Both the position numbers and the translations under genes were made by a program. Under the pieces are notes generated by a model. That model did not search any database. It was given only the letters and a program-made list of their open reading frames with translations, and was not told the DNA's origin. DNA of 43,242 bases from positions 1 to 43,242 of the IMG/VR virus record IMGVR_UViG_3300034158_000003; one strand, written 5' to 3'. This DNA is from a virus. Numbering within the stretch: position 1 is the stretch's first letter; each line of letters opens with the position of its first letter. Shown here piece by piece: positions 14,002 to 22,058 of this stretch.

Positions 14002-14338
14002 TTGACCCTCCGCCAAGCTTGCGGACTTCTGCGCGCAGCTCTTCGTTTTCTTCTCGCAAATGCTTGATCTGTTCGATCATCACCGCATTCTGCGCCTTCA
14101 TTTCGGACTGATCGATAATGATTTGGTTCAGCTTGGCTCGGTAATCATCAATAGCAGTTTCAGCCTTTTCAGCCCTTGACTGCCATCTGTCGCGATCCTC
14201 AGAAAGAATTGTGACCTGTGTCACTTCGTTCTTTTGAGCCTGAACCCATTTGTTCCAGGCCGCAATGCAGGCAAAGAACACACCGACAGCCGTAGCGATT
14301 GTGGTTGGCAGACCGGTCAGGCTAACAGGGTCATCCAT
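13976..14338 (-). CDS. Membrane-anchored coiled-coil lysis-cassette protein
   Basis: 120 aa. The start at 14338 has AAGGATC upstream; an in-frame extension (Met at 14368 and further) would cross a strong hairpin. An N-terminal membrane helix (TTIATAVGVFFACIAAWNKW) is followed by about 75 residues of coiled coil (LSEDRDRWQSRAEKAETAID; HLREENEELRAEVRKLGG). It could be an antiholin or second spanin-like protein. It overlaps the next gene by 26 bases. Confidence 0.65.
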   Translation of the reverse strand: MDDPVSLTGLPTTIATAVGVFFACIAAWNKWVQAQKNEVTQVTILSEDRDRWQSRAEKAETAIDDYRAKLNQIIIDQSEMKAQNAVMIEQIKHLREENEELRAEVRKLGGGSNVRSITTL

Positions 14339-14361
14339 GCTTGATCCTTGGCGAAGTTGTT

Positions 14362-14383
14362 GCGCCATCGTTACGGATGGCGC
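14362..14383. other. Perfect 8-bp inverted repeat before the lysis cassette
   Basis: GCGCCATC, GTTACG, GATGGCGC. It lies between the transglutaminase-like gene and the lysis genes. No T-run follows on either strand, so it is not a standard terminator; it may be an mRNA processing or translational control hairpin. Confidence 0.6.
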
Positions 14384-14457
14384 TTTGGCATTATCGTCAA
14401 GATAACACTTATTGTCCGGCCGCCAAAACCTGCGCGACGGACAGCGCGAACAGTAGC

Positions 14458-15189
14458 CTACACAACCGTCTGGAATATACGGCGATACCACAGTTCGGAC
14501 TGCTCAGGCGTATCAAGCATCAACGCCCAGTAAAGGCCAAGGTCGAGGTTGCCCGCGTAATCGTGATTGTACTTGTAGTCGTAATCAAGACGCACACGCT
14601 CTGGCATGGCACCACCGCCGGCAATATGCGCGATGAATTCGGCGGTGCTGAGGTGCTTGCCCGCTGCATCGCGGAAGTAGCAGCCATTCGTCAGGTCCCA
14701 CATGCGCCACTCCGCCCCATGTAAGGTCTCAAAAATCACATGGCCGTCGTCGTAACCGTTCTTCGCCCCGAGGGTGCTGACGTTCTTGATGCGCGCACTC
14801 ACGCCAATCTGAGGCATCAGCCACGCACACATAGCGGCGATGTAGCCGCAGCGGGCCGACCACTTGACGAACCTCCCGGAGTTGCTCATGGCTTGCAGTG
14901 AGGCGCTATCGAACCCCTGCTCCGTGCCAGTTCCGTGCACATGGTTCCAGCTAATTCCGCTGAGTGCCGCGTACACGTCCAGGGCTGCACCCGAACCAAG
15001 CACGATGCGGTTCATAAAGTACCCTGCTGGATTCCACCAGCGGTACAGCCCCTGGCGCGCGCAGTCGTAGCTTACGCCAGCAACCACGTACACACCGGGC
15101 ACCATGAAAGCCGAGCCACCCGGCAGGGCAGTTCCGCCAACGGTTGCCGGGATATCCGACTGTTCATCATGAACATAAAATTTACTCAC
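14458..15189 (-). CDS. Transglutaminase-like (Cys-His-Asp) protein of the tail-fibre locus
   Basis: 243 aa. A GTG start overlaps the stop of the small gene before it (GTGA). The segment ARCGYIAAMCAWLMPQIGVS, with C114, then DDGHVIFET (H150) and WRMWDLTNG (D165), has the order and spacing of the transglutaminase/papain-like core, in which Cys starts a helix and His and Asp lie on adjacent strands. The N-terminal 110 residues look like a separate domain. The family includes amidases, peptidases and cross-linking enzymes. Its location directly after the tail fibre suggests a virion component acting on the cell surface, but a lysis or host-directed role is also possible. Identification is by motif only. 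Confidence 0.65.
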   Translation of the reverse strand: MSKFYVHDEQSDIPATVGGTALPGGSAFMVPGVYVVAGVSYDCARQGLYRWWNPAGYFMNRIVLGSGAALDVYAALSGISWNHVHGTGTEQGFDSASLQAMSNSGRFVKWSARCGYIAAMCAWLMPQIGVSARIKNVSTLGAKNGYDDGHVIFETLHGAEWRMWDLTNGCYFRDAAGKHLSTAEFIAHIAGGGAMPERVRLDYDYKYNHDYAGNLDLGLYWALMLDTPEQSELWYRRIFQTVV

Positions 15190-15329
15190 GGGGCGCTTCT
15201 CTCCATTAATCGCTTGTAAAACTCGGCGAGTTCTTTGTGGTTTTCTTTAAGGAATTCTTCGGCGTGGCCAGGTTGCGCGGACGAATAGGCCGCAACGATC
15301 TCGCCCGCCTCATTTCTTTCTACGAACAT
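15186..15329 (-). CDS. Small tail-fibre-associated protein, 47 aa
   Basis: MFVERNEAGEIVAAYSSAQP followed by HAEEFLKENHKEL and a basic end. The start overlaps the tail-fibre stop (TAATG) and the stop overlaps the next GTG. Very short proteins with an AAYSxxQPGxAEEFL pattern are typical just after fibre genes of Pseudomonas-type phages. They may be fibre assembly factors; this is unproven. Confidence 0.7.
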   Translation of the reverse strand: MFVERNEAGEIVAAYSSAQPGHAEEFLKENHKELAEFYKRLMERSAP

Positions 15330-16591
15330 TAGCGATTCTCCTTGTAGCCAACTGTCAACACGCGACCCCGCATGTTACCGGTTGCAAAAGTGCGCATGCG
15401 GACTTGAGACGATGCGTCGACATAAACTTGAAATTCTGCCGAGCCTGACTCGGTAGCTGACCCGCCGCCAGACTGGACGATAAGACCGCCAGTAAAGTCA
15501 GTTTCGGTCGCCCCCATTACGCTATCAGTCTGGTCAGTCGCGATCAGCTTCATACCGACGGCATCGCCGTACACGAGCGGCTGCATGCGGGCTGTGGCCA
15601 GCGCCAGGCCGGTAACCGTCAGCAGCGAAGTTGACGCCGCCACCGGACCGAAAGTTACTTCAACAATCGGCGTTACCCAGTCGAAGCACCCGTTGCCGCG
15701 ATCCTTGAATGCGCGGATGTTGCCAGATGCGTCCGTTACAGCTCGACCAATGCGGCGGAAGCCAACATAGCCACTTGGCATGGTGGGTGCGGTTGGTGAC
15801 AAGCTGTAAAGAATGTCATCGGCCATGGTTGGGTGTCCGATAGCGAACTTGTAGTACGTCGAGTTGATCGCCTTGGCGCCTGCGTCCAGTTTGTTCTGGT
15901 TGTCGCCGGCAGCCCACGCCCCGGAGGATTGCAGAATGCCGCGCAGGGTAGTGGTAGTCGCGATGTCAACAGTGTTTGTAGAGTCGCGGGCGGAGCCTGG
16001 CGCTACATCGAGCGTAGTGTTTGGGGCGCCCGAGTTATTCGCCAGCGCGAAGCCAGACAAATAACCTTGCGGGAGCCTAACCACCGACGCGACGGCGGCG
16101 GCAATTGCGGCCGCCACGCCGGCCGGATGCGTGGCCAGTGAAGTCGATGTTCCTGTAACTGTTTCGGCCGCCGTAGCCAGCTCAACGGAGCCGCGCAAAG
16201 TCTCAGTTGCTGCTGCGTAAAGCTCCCGCCACTGACTCGGGGAGGACGCAGGAGTATTGCCAACGTTGGTATTGATCAGCGACGAGTAAACCACGCCGGC
16301 AACGTTGCACAGGCTCCCGATGTGGTATTCCTGAGCAGCGTTGTATTCGGCGATACCGATCTGATGGAGGTACGCCGAAAGCTGGCCGTTCGTGTACATC
16401 GCGCCGTTGAAGTCTTCAAGCGTTGGCTGGTCGGAAGGCCCGACGATTCCCCAGCCGCGCAGGAAGTCAGCGGTAAACTGACTGGTCAAGTCGTTAGCCT
16501 GAGTGACTTCGCCGAACAGTGTGCGTTCTGTGCCTAAGGCTGCTGAGGCGAAAGCCTTTACGTCGCCGTTGACCCGGACAATTTTTGCCAT
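15329..16591 (-). CDS. Tail fibre protein
   Basis: 420 aa. The N-terminus (FGEVTQANDLTSQFTADFLR to LEDFNGAMYTNGQLSAYLHQ) is the baseplate-attachment type found in phage and tailocin fibres. It is followed by an ATETLRGSVELATAAET motif, then a Gly/Thr/Ser-rich shaft and a beta-rich tip. It probably mediates receptor binding. It follows the DUF2612 baseplate gene by one base, as expected for the end of the baseplate operon. Confidence 0.85.
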   Translation of the reverse strand: MAKIVRVNGDVKAFASAALGTERTLFGEVTQANDLTSQFTADFLRGWGIVGPSDQPTLEDFNGAMYTNGQLSAYLHQIGIAEYNAAQEYHIGSLCNVAGVVYSSLINTNVGNTPASSPSQWRELYAAATETLRGSVELATAAETVTGTSTSLATHPAGVAAAIAAAVASVVRLPQGYLSGFALANNSGAPNTTLDVAPGSARDSTNTVDIATTTTLRGILQSSGAWAAGDNQNKLDAGAKAINSTYYKFAIGHPTMADDILYSLSPTAPTMPSGYVGFRRIGRAVTDASGNIRAFKDRGNGCFDWVTPIVEVTFGPVAASTSLLTVTGLALATARMQPLVYGDAVGMKLIATDQTDSVMGATETDFTGGLIVQSGGGSATESGSAEFQVYVDASSQVRMRTFATGNMRGRVLTVGYKENR

Positions 16592-16592
16592 G

Positions 16593-17309
16593 TTAGATCA
16601 CCTTTCTTGCAAAGAGGCCGCCAATTCTAAGCGGGTCAAATTTACTCGCGAAGCCTTGCGAAAGCGGATTGTTCGCGAAGCCGAATGTGCTGCCAGGTTC
16701 TGCCTGGATGATTACCTTGTATCGAACACCCTGCGGCTTTGGCAGCAGATTAAGAGCCTGAATCAGCCTTAATCGGTCAAGGCTCACAACGGGCGAAACA
16801 TAAAGAGTCAGCGTCATGTCGAGGTTGTCGACAACGTAGGCGCGACCATCAAACGCGGCGAGTACGACGTCCTGAATGCTGATGTACTGGTCGCTAGATA
16901 CGTATCCGGCCGCCCGGTTTAGCGATGCCTTGACACGAATGAAAAACCGATAATCGTTATCGCCAAGCTGCAAGTCAGTGAATGCCGACGAGAACTTGCT
17001 GTAAAACGGACCGCCAATACGGAGAGGATTGAACTTGCTGGTGAACCCTTCATTGTTTGGGTTGATGCTGAAGCCGAAATAGACCTTCGGGATTACGCCG
17101 GGAACTGAACGGCTGATGCCGACGATTCGACCAAGCACGTCAAGCTGCGGGCCTATTGCGTTATCCAGATCGAAGGCCGGGTCAAGCGCCGCGATAAACG
17201 CCCGAGTCTTCTCCCAGGTCGCAGCCTGAAGCTCAATTTCAGCCTTGGCTTTCGGCTTCTCCCAATACTGCTTGATCAGGAGGTTCGCGGTTTCGTCGAT
17301 TAGCGCCAC
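16593..17309 (-). CDS. DUF2612 baseplate protein
   Basis: 238 aa. The N-terminus DETANLLIKQYWEKPK and the LDVLGRIVGISRSVPG segment are characteristic of DUF2612, the myophage counterpart of P2 gpI/Mu gp48 that links baseplate and fibre. Two copies of an aromatic/basic motif are present (FGFSINPNNEGFTSKF then NPLRIGGPF; FGFANNPLSQGFASKF then DPLRIGGLF), one in the middle and one at the C-terminus. Overlaps the gpJ gene by one base. Confidence 0.85.
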   Translation of the reverse strand: MALIDETANLLIKQYWEKPKAKAEIELQAATWEKTRAFIAALDPAFDLDNAIGPQLDVLGRIVGISRSVPGVIPKVYFGFSINPNNEGFTSKFNPLRIGGPFYSKFSSAFTDLQLGDNDYRFFIRVKASLNRAAGYVSSDQYISIQDVVLAAFDGRAYVVDNLDMTLTLYVSPVVSLDRLRLIQALNLLPKPQGVRYKVIIQAEPGSTFGFANNPLSQGFASKFDPLRIGGLFARKVI

Positions 17310-18487
17310 TAGATCACCTCGGTGATGGTGATGTTCGCTACGTCGATTTCGAATTTGGAGCCAGGGTCAGGCGTCAGCAGGCCGTCAGTGAATGTGACGT
17401 TATCATCGCTGATCTCCATCAGGGTTAGGATGAAGTCGTCGCCAGCGGTGTACGCTGGGCAATACAGCTCTGCGGCCTGAAGCGGCGTGCGGATGTAGAA
17501 TTTGTACGCGGCGATCTTCTGCTTGATCAGCGCCAAGTCAACCGGGACCAGAGGATCCTTCCGGGTGGCCGTAAGCGTGATGTAGATCGGCACCATGACA
17601 GGTCGGTCGAATCGGCGGATCTGATTTACGATGAAAGTGCTGCCATCAGGCCTGGTCAGCGTCTCTGGGATGATCGCCTCGATAGCGCCCTTGATTGGCG
17701 TACCTCCGGTCTTCTGGAAAAGCATCGCCTGCATGATGTCGTCAATCGTGCCGCCCTCGACTACCGCCCATATGCTATGGGCGACCATGTTGTTGATCGG
17801 ATCATAAACATCCGAATCATTGTCGTAGACGTAGGCGTCAGTCACGCCCGCCGTATTCAGTAGGCGAGCCGTCAGGGAGTTGGTCGTAGAAAACGCCGGA
17901 TTCTCAAGGCTTCGGTTGCGCTTCTGGACAAACTCTTCGTCAGTTTCTTCGTCCTTGCCTGGCTCGGCATCTACGGCAGCGGTGAAGCCTGTTACGCCGA
18001 GGACGACGGTTACTGGCGTGAATACGGCTCCGGCCAGCCCGGTAACAGAGCCGAAATCCGTAGCTTGGAAGGTGATTGCCGAAGTGCCAATCGGAAGAAT
18101 GACCGGCGCCGGAAGCTCCCAGAGCTGCCCGAGGTCATCGGATATTTGATATCCGGTCGGCAGCGTCAGGATGCGAGTCGTGACAACGGAAAGATCCCAG
18201 AAGGACCGGGTCGCAGGACGCGGGAACACGCCGGAAAGCTTGGCGATCTTCGCCTGGAAGATGCCGCGAGCGAAGTCAGGATCAAAGTTGTTTGCGATCC
18301 ACAGGCCGAAGGCCTGCATGTCTGCGCGAGACTTGGCCTCAATGGCGACACGCTGTCCGTCAGGGCTTTCCTGGTCGAGATTGATGTCGACACCGTAGAT
18401 CGCTTGATAACCGGCAACGAGTTCGGCAAGGATCTCGTCGAAGCTCTGAATCGTTATGCCATTGGCATCAATCGTCGGGCCTGCCAT
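17309..18487 (-). CDS. Baseplate wedge protein J (Mu gp47 family)
   Basis: 392 aa. The N-terminus (FDEILAELVAGYQAIYGVDI; NLDQESPDGQRVAIEAKS), the central DEETDEEFVQKRNRSLENPA motif and the VVEGGTIDDIMQAMLFQKTG to GTPIKG segment are classic for Baseplate_J. It forms the wedge ring that controls sheath contraction. Position between gp25-like and DUF2612 genes agrees. Confidence 0.9.
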   Translation of the reverse strand: MAGPTIDANGITIQSFDEILAELVAGYQAIYGVDINLDQESPDGQRVAIEAKSRADMQAFGLWIANNFDPDFARGIFQAKIAKLSGVFPRPATRSFWDLSVVTTRILTLPTGYQISDDLGQLWELPAPVILPIGTSAITFQATDFGSVTGLAGAVFTPVTVVLGVTGFTAAVDAEPGKDEETDEEFVQKRNRSLENPAFSTTNSLTARLLNTAGVTDAYVYDNDSDVYDPINNMVAHSIWAVVEGGTIDDIMQAMLFQKTGGTPIKGAIEAIIPETLTRPDGSTFIVNQIRRFDRPVMVPIYITLTATRKDPLVPVDLALIKQKIAAYKFYIRTPLQAAELYCPAYTAGDDFILTLMEISDDNVTFTDGLLTPDPGSKFEIDVANITITEVI

Positions 18488-18840
18488 CAGATGGTTATCT
18501 CTTCAGTAATGCTGTCGTCAAAAATCGTGCCAAACGAGAGCATTATAGTGGCTTTGCGAGTGCTTGTCTTGACCTCGATATCCAGCTTGGTGATCGTGGT
18601 CACGCCTTCGGTTGATAGGGTGACTCGCTCGACGGCGCGAAGGATCTCGTCCTTGGTTTCTCGGCGTCCGAGCAAGTCGATCCAATCGATATTGGCGTCA
18701 ACGTCAAGGAAGAAGTCGGAGCGGAAGGATTTTAGGCGGGTCACAACGTTCTGGCGGACAGCATCGCCACGGGAGATATAGACGGCAAGGCCTCGGCCAA
18801 ACCGCCAGTCACCGTCTTTGTCTAGGCCTGATACGCGCAT
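18487..18840 (-). CDS. Baseplate wedge protein, gp25-like
   Basis: 117 aa. The sequence (SRGDAVRQNVVTRLKSFRSD; FFLDVDANIDWIDLLGR; EILRAVERVTLSTEGVTTI) fits the T4 gp25/Mu gp46 lysozyme-like wedge family or its DUF2634-type relatives. It has the expected position just upstream of gpJ. It starts the attachment of sheath to baseplate. Overlaps the next gene by one base. Confidence 0.75.
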   Translation of the reverse strand: MRVSGLDKDGDWRFGRGLAVYISRGDAVRQNVVTRLKSFRSDFFLDVDANIDWIDLLGRRETKDEILRAVERVTLSTEGVTTITKLDIEVKTSTRKATIMLSFGTIFDDSITEEITI

Positions 18841-18878
18841 GATGTCACCTGCAAGAGCTATGCCAGCATCTTACAGCA

Positions 18879-19502
18879 TCACGCGACGTTTGTGATGAGT
18901 CCTGCGATAACTGTGACTGTTCGGCTGTCGCCGGTTGCGAATGTGCCGGTCCAGCCTGGAGTGCCACCAACAGAATAGGTGCCTGAATCAGTATTCACGC
19001 TGGTCAGCGTGTTGCCAGTCACTTGCAGGATTCCGGTCAGGTCGTAGTTGCCGGTATGAATCCAGTTTCCCGTCACCGTCGAATCACCAAAGCGCTCAAT
19101 GGTCGTCGGGATGGTCTTGGCCATTGATGCAGGCGACACGCCTACCAGGGCAAAACAGTCGCTGTAATCGTGCATGCGCTGTTCGATTGGCGGCACGTTA
19201 TCGGCGCCGTCATACCAGCGGTCGAAGCATCGCTCGCTGACCAGCAGCAGGCAATAGTCCCCCTCGGTGATCGGGTGCGCGTCATAGCTTTCGCCGCCAC
19301 TCAGGAAGATCGGCGGCACTGAAGGGAATACCGGCAGATCTTGAGCCTGTCCGTCGACTACTCGCTGGATGACGGGCTTCACGTCAATGGTCGTTGAGCC
19401 GACGGATGTCACCTTGGCAATCACGATGGTATGCGTATTCGCAAGCGCCGTGATCATGGCGTCATTCATTACATCCGTTAGCTCTTCTTTCTTGGCAGTC
19501 AT
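18879..19502 (-). CDS. Baseplate spike protein with Gp138 N-terminal OB-fold
   Basis: 207 aa. Residues 1-110 match the Gp138_N pattern (HTIVIAKVTSVGSTTIDVKP; FPSVPPIFLSGGES; ITEGDYCLLLVSERCFDRWY), followed by a beta-helical repeat of alternating Gly/Thr/Asn (ERFGDSTVTGNWIHTGNYDL), the needle that pierces the outer membrane. About 40 bases separate it from the next gene. Confidence 0.85.
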   Translation of the reverse strand: MTAKKEELTDVMNDAMITALANTHTIVIAKVTSVGSTTIDVKPVIQRVVDGQAQDLPVFPSVPPIFLSGGESYDAHPITEGDYCLLLVSERCFDRWYDGADNVPPIEQRMHDYSDCFALVGVSPASMAKTIPTTIERFGDSTVTGNWIHTGNYDLTGILQVTGNTLTSVNTDSGTYSVGGTPGWTGTFATGDSRTVTVIAGLITNVA

Positions 19503-20383
19503 CGCGGCACCACGTAGCTTTCCGCGATCTCCCCGGTGACGCGCTGAGTCCAGTCGCTGCCGTCGGTGTCGCCGCTATAGGTTATCAGCTTGCACTTGTA
19601 GACGCCGTTGCGATGAGGCGCGGTGACAGAAATCAACTGGTACAGGCCGCCGACTTTGATTGATGGGTTGAGGAATGTGGTGATCGTCACTTCTTTCTTG
19701 TCGGCCTCGGGCGTGTTGATCAGCCCGGTTTCGGCGCTGACAACTGGCACATAGCCGGAAACGACCTCGCTTGCGTTCAAGATATTCAGACGCTCGTCGT
19801 CGATGAACCAGCGCTGATCAGGATCAAGCATTTCCGACACGACCGCCATGGAGTTGCCGACGAGGATCTTGGGGCGCGTGATATCCGACTGGGCGCCAAT
19901 CTTGCCCTTCTTGGTGTTGGGCATGGTGCCGAGTACCGCGTCTACCGCTGCGGCTTTGCTGGTCACTGAGGTTGACACGAAGCCGCGAAGGAAGTCTTCA
20001 CCGCCGTCCATCGCAGAGATATTCGTGACGAACTGTCCGTCAGCCTCGCGAACGCTGCCAGCCTCATCAATGGAGCCTCGAAAGATCGTCTCAAGTTTTC
20101 CTTGATATCCGATCTCCAGCAGCACCGGGAAATAACCATTATTCGAATTTGAGGTTGGCTTGTCTTTGCCGTCCTTGTCTTTCTCGGGTTTTTCGTCGGC
20201 GTCGCGAACTAGGCGACGGCGCTTATCAGGATTGAGGCCATCGATCTTGATCGTGGCTTTGTTCAGGTCTGACTTGTCAGACTTATCGACGCTGAAGCGA
20301 ATTCGGAATGGAGGCAGGATGGTGACAGCCTGCGCGCCTATCCCAATGGTGAGCCGGTAGTCGCGTAAAAATCTATCAGTCAT
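19499..20383 (-). CDS. Baseplate hub protein (gp27/gpD-like)
   Basis: 294 aa from the ATG at 20383, which overlaps the stop of the small membrane gene (TAATG). N-terminal PPFRIRFSVDKSDKSDLNKA, NGYFPVLLEIGYQGKLETIF and repeated beta barrels are typical of myophage hub proteins such as Mu gp44 and P2 gpD. Lies directly upstream of the spike, with which it forms the central hub. A Lys/Asp/Ser-rich loop (60-88) is unusual and may be disordered. Confidence 0.8.
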   Translation of the reverse strand: MTDRFLRDYRLTIGIGAQAVTILPPFRIRFSVDKSDKSDLNKATIKIDGLNPDKRRRLVRDADEKPEKDKDGKDKPTSNSNNGYFPVLLEIGYQGKLETIFRGSIDEAGSVREADGQFVTNISAMDGGEDFLRGFVSTSVTSKAAAVDAVLGTMPNTKKGKIGAQSDITRPKILVGNSMAVVSEMLDPDQRWFIDDERLNILNASEVVSGYVPVVSAETGLINTPEADKKEVTITTFLNPSIKVGGLYQLISVTAPHRNGVYKCKLITYSGDTDGSDWTQRVTGEIAESYVVPR

Positions 20384-20583
20384 TATCCGACCCATCCCAG
20401 CAGATAACAATTAAGCGCGACCGAGAATGTCGTCATAAATGGTACGATCAGCGCGGCGCAAATTGCCGCAAAAAAAGGTCGCTCATGCGGCTCAAAATAC
20501 TTAGACACGCAGGAGAGTACTGACGCTGAAGACCAGATCATTATCCATAAAGCCCACAACCACATTGGCGCTAGATAGGTCAT
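20383..20583 (-). CDS. Small two-helix membrane protein (moron)
   Basis: 66 aa. Two hydrophobic segments (MWLWALWIMIWSSASVLSCV and AAICAALIVPFMTTFSVALN) separated by a charged loop. It has no place in the tail assembly order and sits with three other non-structural genes between baseplate plug and hub. Could be a superinfection or holin-like protein; the function is not known. Its stop overlaps the hub start. Confidence 0.55.
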   Translation of the reverse strand: MTYLAPMWLWALWIMIWSSASVLSCVSKYFEPHERPFFAAICAALIVPFMTTFSVALNCYLLGWVG

Positions 20584-20586
20584 TGG

Positions 20587-21213
20587 TTATTCTTCCGTAA
20601 TTTCGAATTTTCGGTAGCCGGCGTCGTAGAGAAGACCGCAGCGGATATACTCTGAAGTCCTGACATTATCCATGCCAAGCGCTGCAATCATGTCATCGAC
20701 GGCCTTGCTGCGAATTTCCGCCGCGATCTGCTCGGGCGTGCGGATTGGGCGGAATTCACAATCATCAGGAGAAAACGCAGCCTCACAATCGGGGCATTCG
20801 TCATCGCCTCGATAGAGAAGCAGAGCGGTATGTTTACTCAGATACATGATCTTAGTTTCGATCCATGCACCTCCATATTTGTCTCGCCATTCACACACCG
20901 CCCCAACTGGCGGCAGACCTTCGCCGGTCCAAGTCCTCGTCCATTTGGCTTTAACGTCATCCAGTGAAATCAGGTTACCGGCATCGGCATCAGCGACACC
21001 TTCTCGAACCTTCAACGAATCGACTACGGATTGCCATTCATCCTTGTGAACTGCGGCTCCAGTTCTTTCGGTGCATTCTGAACAGTCCGTGATTAGCGTT
21101 ATGTAGTCCTGACCCATATCCGCATAGCATCCGTTGGCGCCATCAAACTCAATCCATCGGCATTCTTCAGGCCACGCCTTCATCTCTCGCGCCAAAATAT
21201 CAACCAGCTTCAT
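20587..21213 (-). CDS. Hypothetical phage protein, 208 aa (moron)
   Basis: N-terminus MKLVDILAREMKAWPEECRW, middle LPPVGAVCEWRDKYG, and a Cys-containing segment (DDECPDCEAAF). These blocks recur in accessory proteins of enterobacterial and Pseudomonas phages without a known role. Here it lies inside the tail module, overlapping the PH-domain gene, and is presumably driven by the promoter at 22058. Confidence 0.7.
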   Translation of the reverse strand: MKLVDILAREMKAWPEECRWIEFDGANGCYADMGQDYITLITDCSECTERTGAAVHKDEWQSVVDSLKVREGVADADAGNLISLDDVKAKWTRTWTGEGLPPVGAVCEWRDKYGGAWIETKIMYLSKHTALLLYRGDDECPDCEAAFSPDDCEFRPIRTPEQIAAEIRSKAVDDMIAALGMDNVRTSEYIRCGLLYDAGYRKFEITEE

Positions 21214-21716
21214 GCCGCACCGCCTTGCTTGAATCCAGCAGCAAACACTGACGGATCAACATTGAATTCTTTGATGCCGGATACGCGCAGCTCTATCTCT
21301 TGCCGCCGCTCGCAAGCCGCATCAACCCGCGCACGAAACGCCAACGGATCTTTAACACCCTTCATAACCGCATCATTCCCGCCGCTACCCGAGATGATCA
21401 CGTCGCCGTAACCGAAGACGCGACCGAGGAAGCCCTGCTTGACCGATACCGACTCAACCTTGCTCAGCCGGATTTCAGACGTATCGCGCATGATCACGCC
21501 TGATTTGCGGATGACTCGCTTGCTGGTGATACCCATTTCGGTGCTGCGGATCTTGAGCCAGGCATACAGCAACAGCATCGCGCTGATCGGCAGACAGATG
21601 ATCGATACGCCGAAGATGACGGCTGCGCAGTAGATGTGAAACAGCGACCACTTGGAGATTTTGCCCTCGGCTAGAAGGGTTTCGTCGGCGGCTAGGGTTT
21701 GCTGGATGTAGGTCAT
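21210..21716 (-). CDS. Membrane protein with bacterial PH (YdbS-like) domain (moron)
   Basis: 168 aa. N-terminal ETLLAEGKISKWSLFHIYCA leads to two hydrophobic helices, then the bPH_2 core (STEMGITSKRVIRKSGVIMR; IRLSKVESVSVKQGFLGRVF; GYGDVIISGSGG). The family comprises host membrane proteins of unknown function, sometimes linked to envelope stress or resistance. A copy inside a phage tail module is unexpected and suggests a cell-envelope modification such as superinfection exclusion (inference). Confidence 0.8.
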   Translation of the reverse strand: MTYIQQTLAADETLLAEGKISKWSLFHIYCAAVIFGVSIICLPISAMLLLYAWLKIRSTEMGITSKRVIRKSGVIMRDTSEIRLSKVESVSVKQGFLGRVFGYGDVIISGSGGNDAVMKGVKDPLAFRARVDAACERRQEIELRVSGIKEFNVDPSVFAAGFKQGGAA

Positions 21717-21991
21717 TTGGATTCTCCTTTTGCGGCAGCCAGCAAATCACGCATCGCATAAGTTTCTGGAATTGAGAGGCGGTCGCCAGCTAAAATGACC
21801 AGCTTCTCCAGCGCATCCAGCATTTCCGGCGCGGCAGCTATCAGATAAGCGTCGGCTTCTTCATAAACAAGATCGACTACCTGCTCTTGGTCCTCGTTGA
21901 AGTCAATCGCGAAGGCTCTCTGACCGGGGATTGCCAGGCCTTTAAGCACCCTGATCGTCCAAGGCCCCGGAGTATGCTTTGCAGTTGTCAT
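21713..21991 (-). CDS. HTPGPW-motif hypothetical protein (moron)
   Basis: 92 aa. The N-terminus KHTPGPWTIRV and the centre EADAYLIAAAPEMLDALEKL are the defining blocks of a very common phage and prophage protein family without known function. The start at 21991 is chosen because of its position after the promoter at 22058 and an AGGGGAAAG ribosome site. First gene of the moron operon. Confidence 0.8.
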   Translation of the reverse strand: MTTAKHTPGPWTIRVLKGLAIPGQRAFAIDFNEDQEQVVDLVYEEADAYLIAAAPEMLDALEKLVILAGDRLSIPETYAMRDLLAAAKGESK

Positions 21992-22029
21992 AATTCTTTC
22001 CCCTGTCATGCGCCTCATTGCGCAAACGA

Positions 22030-22058
22030 ATAATCGACTAGGATAATCATTATGTCAA
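22030..22058 (-). promoter_or_regulatory. Promoter and operator of the tail-module moron operon, minus strand
   Basis: On the minus strand TTGACA (22058-22053), 17-bp spacer, GATTAT (22035-22030). Dyad CATAATGATTATC at 22054-22042. The TTGACA includes the stop codon of the baseplate plug gene (22055-22057). Confidence 0.75.
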
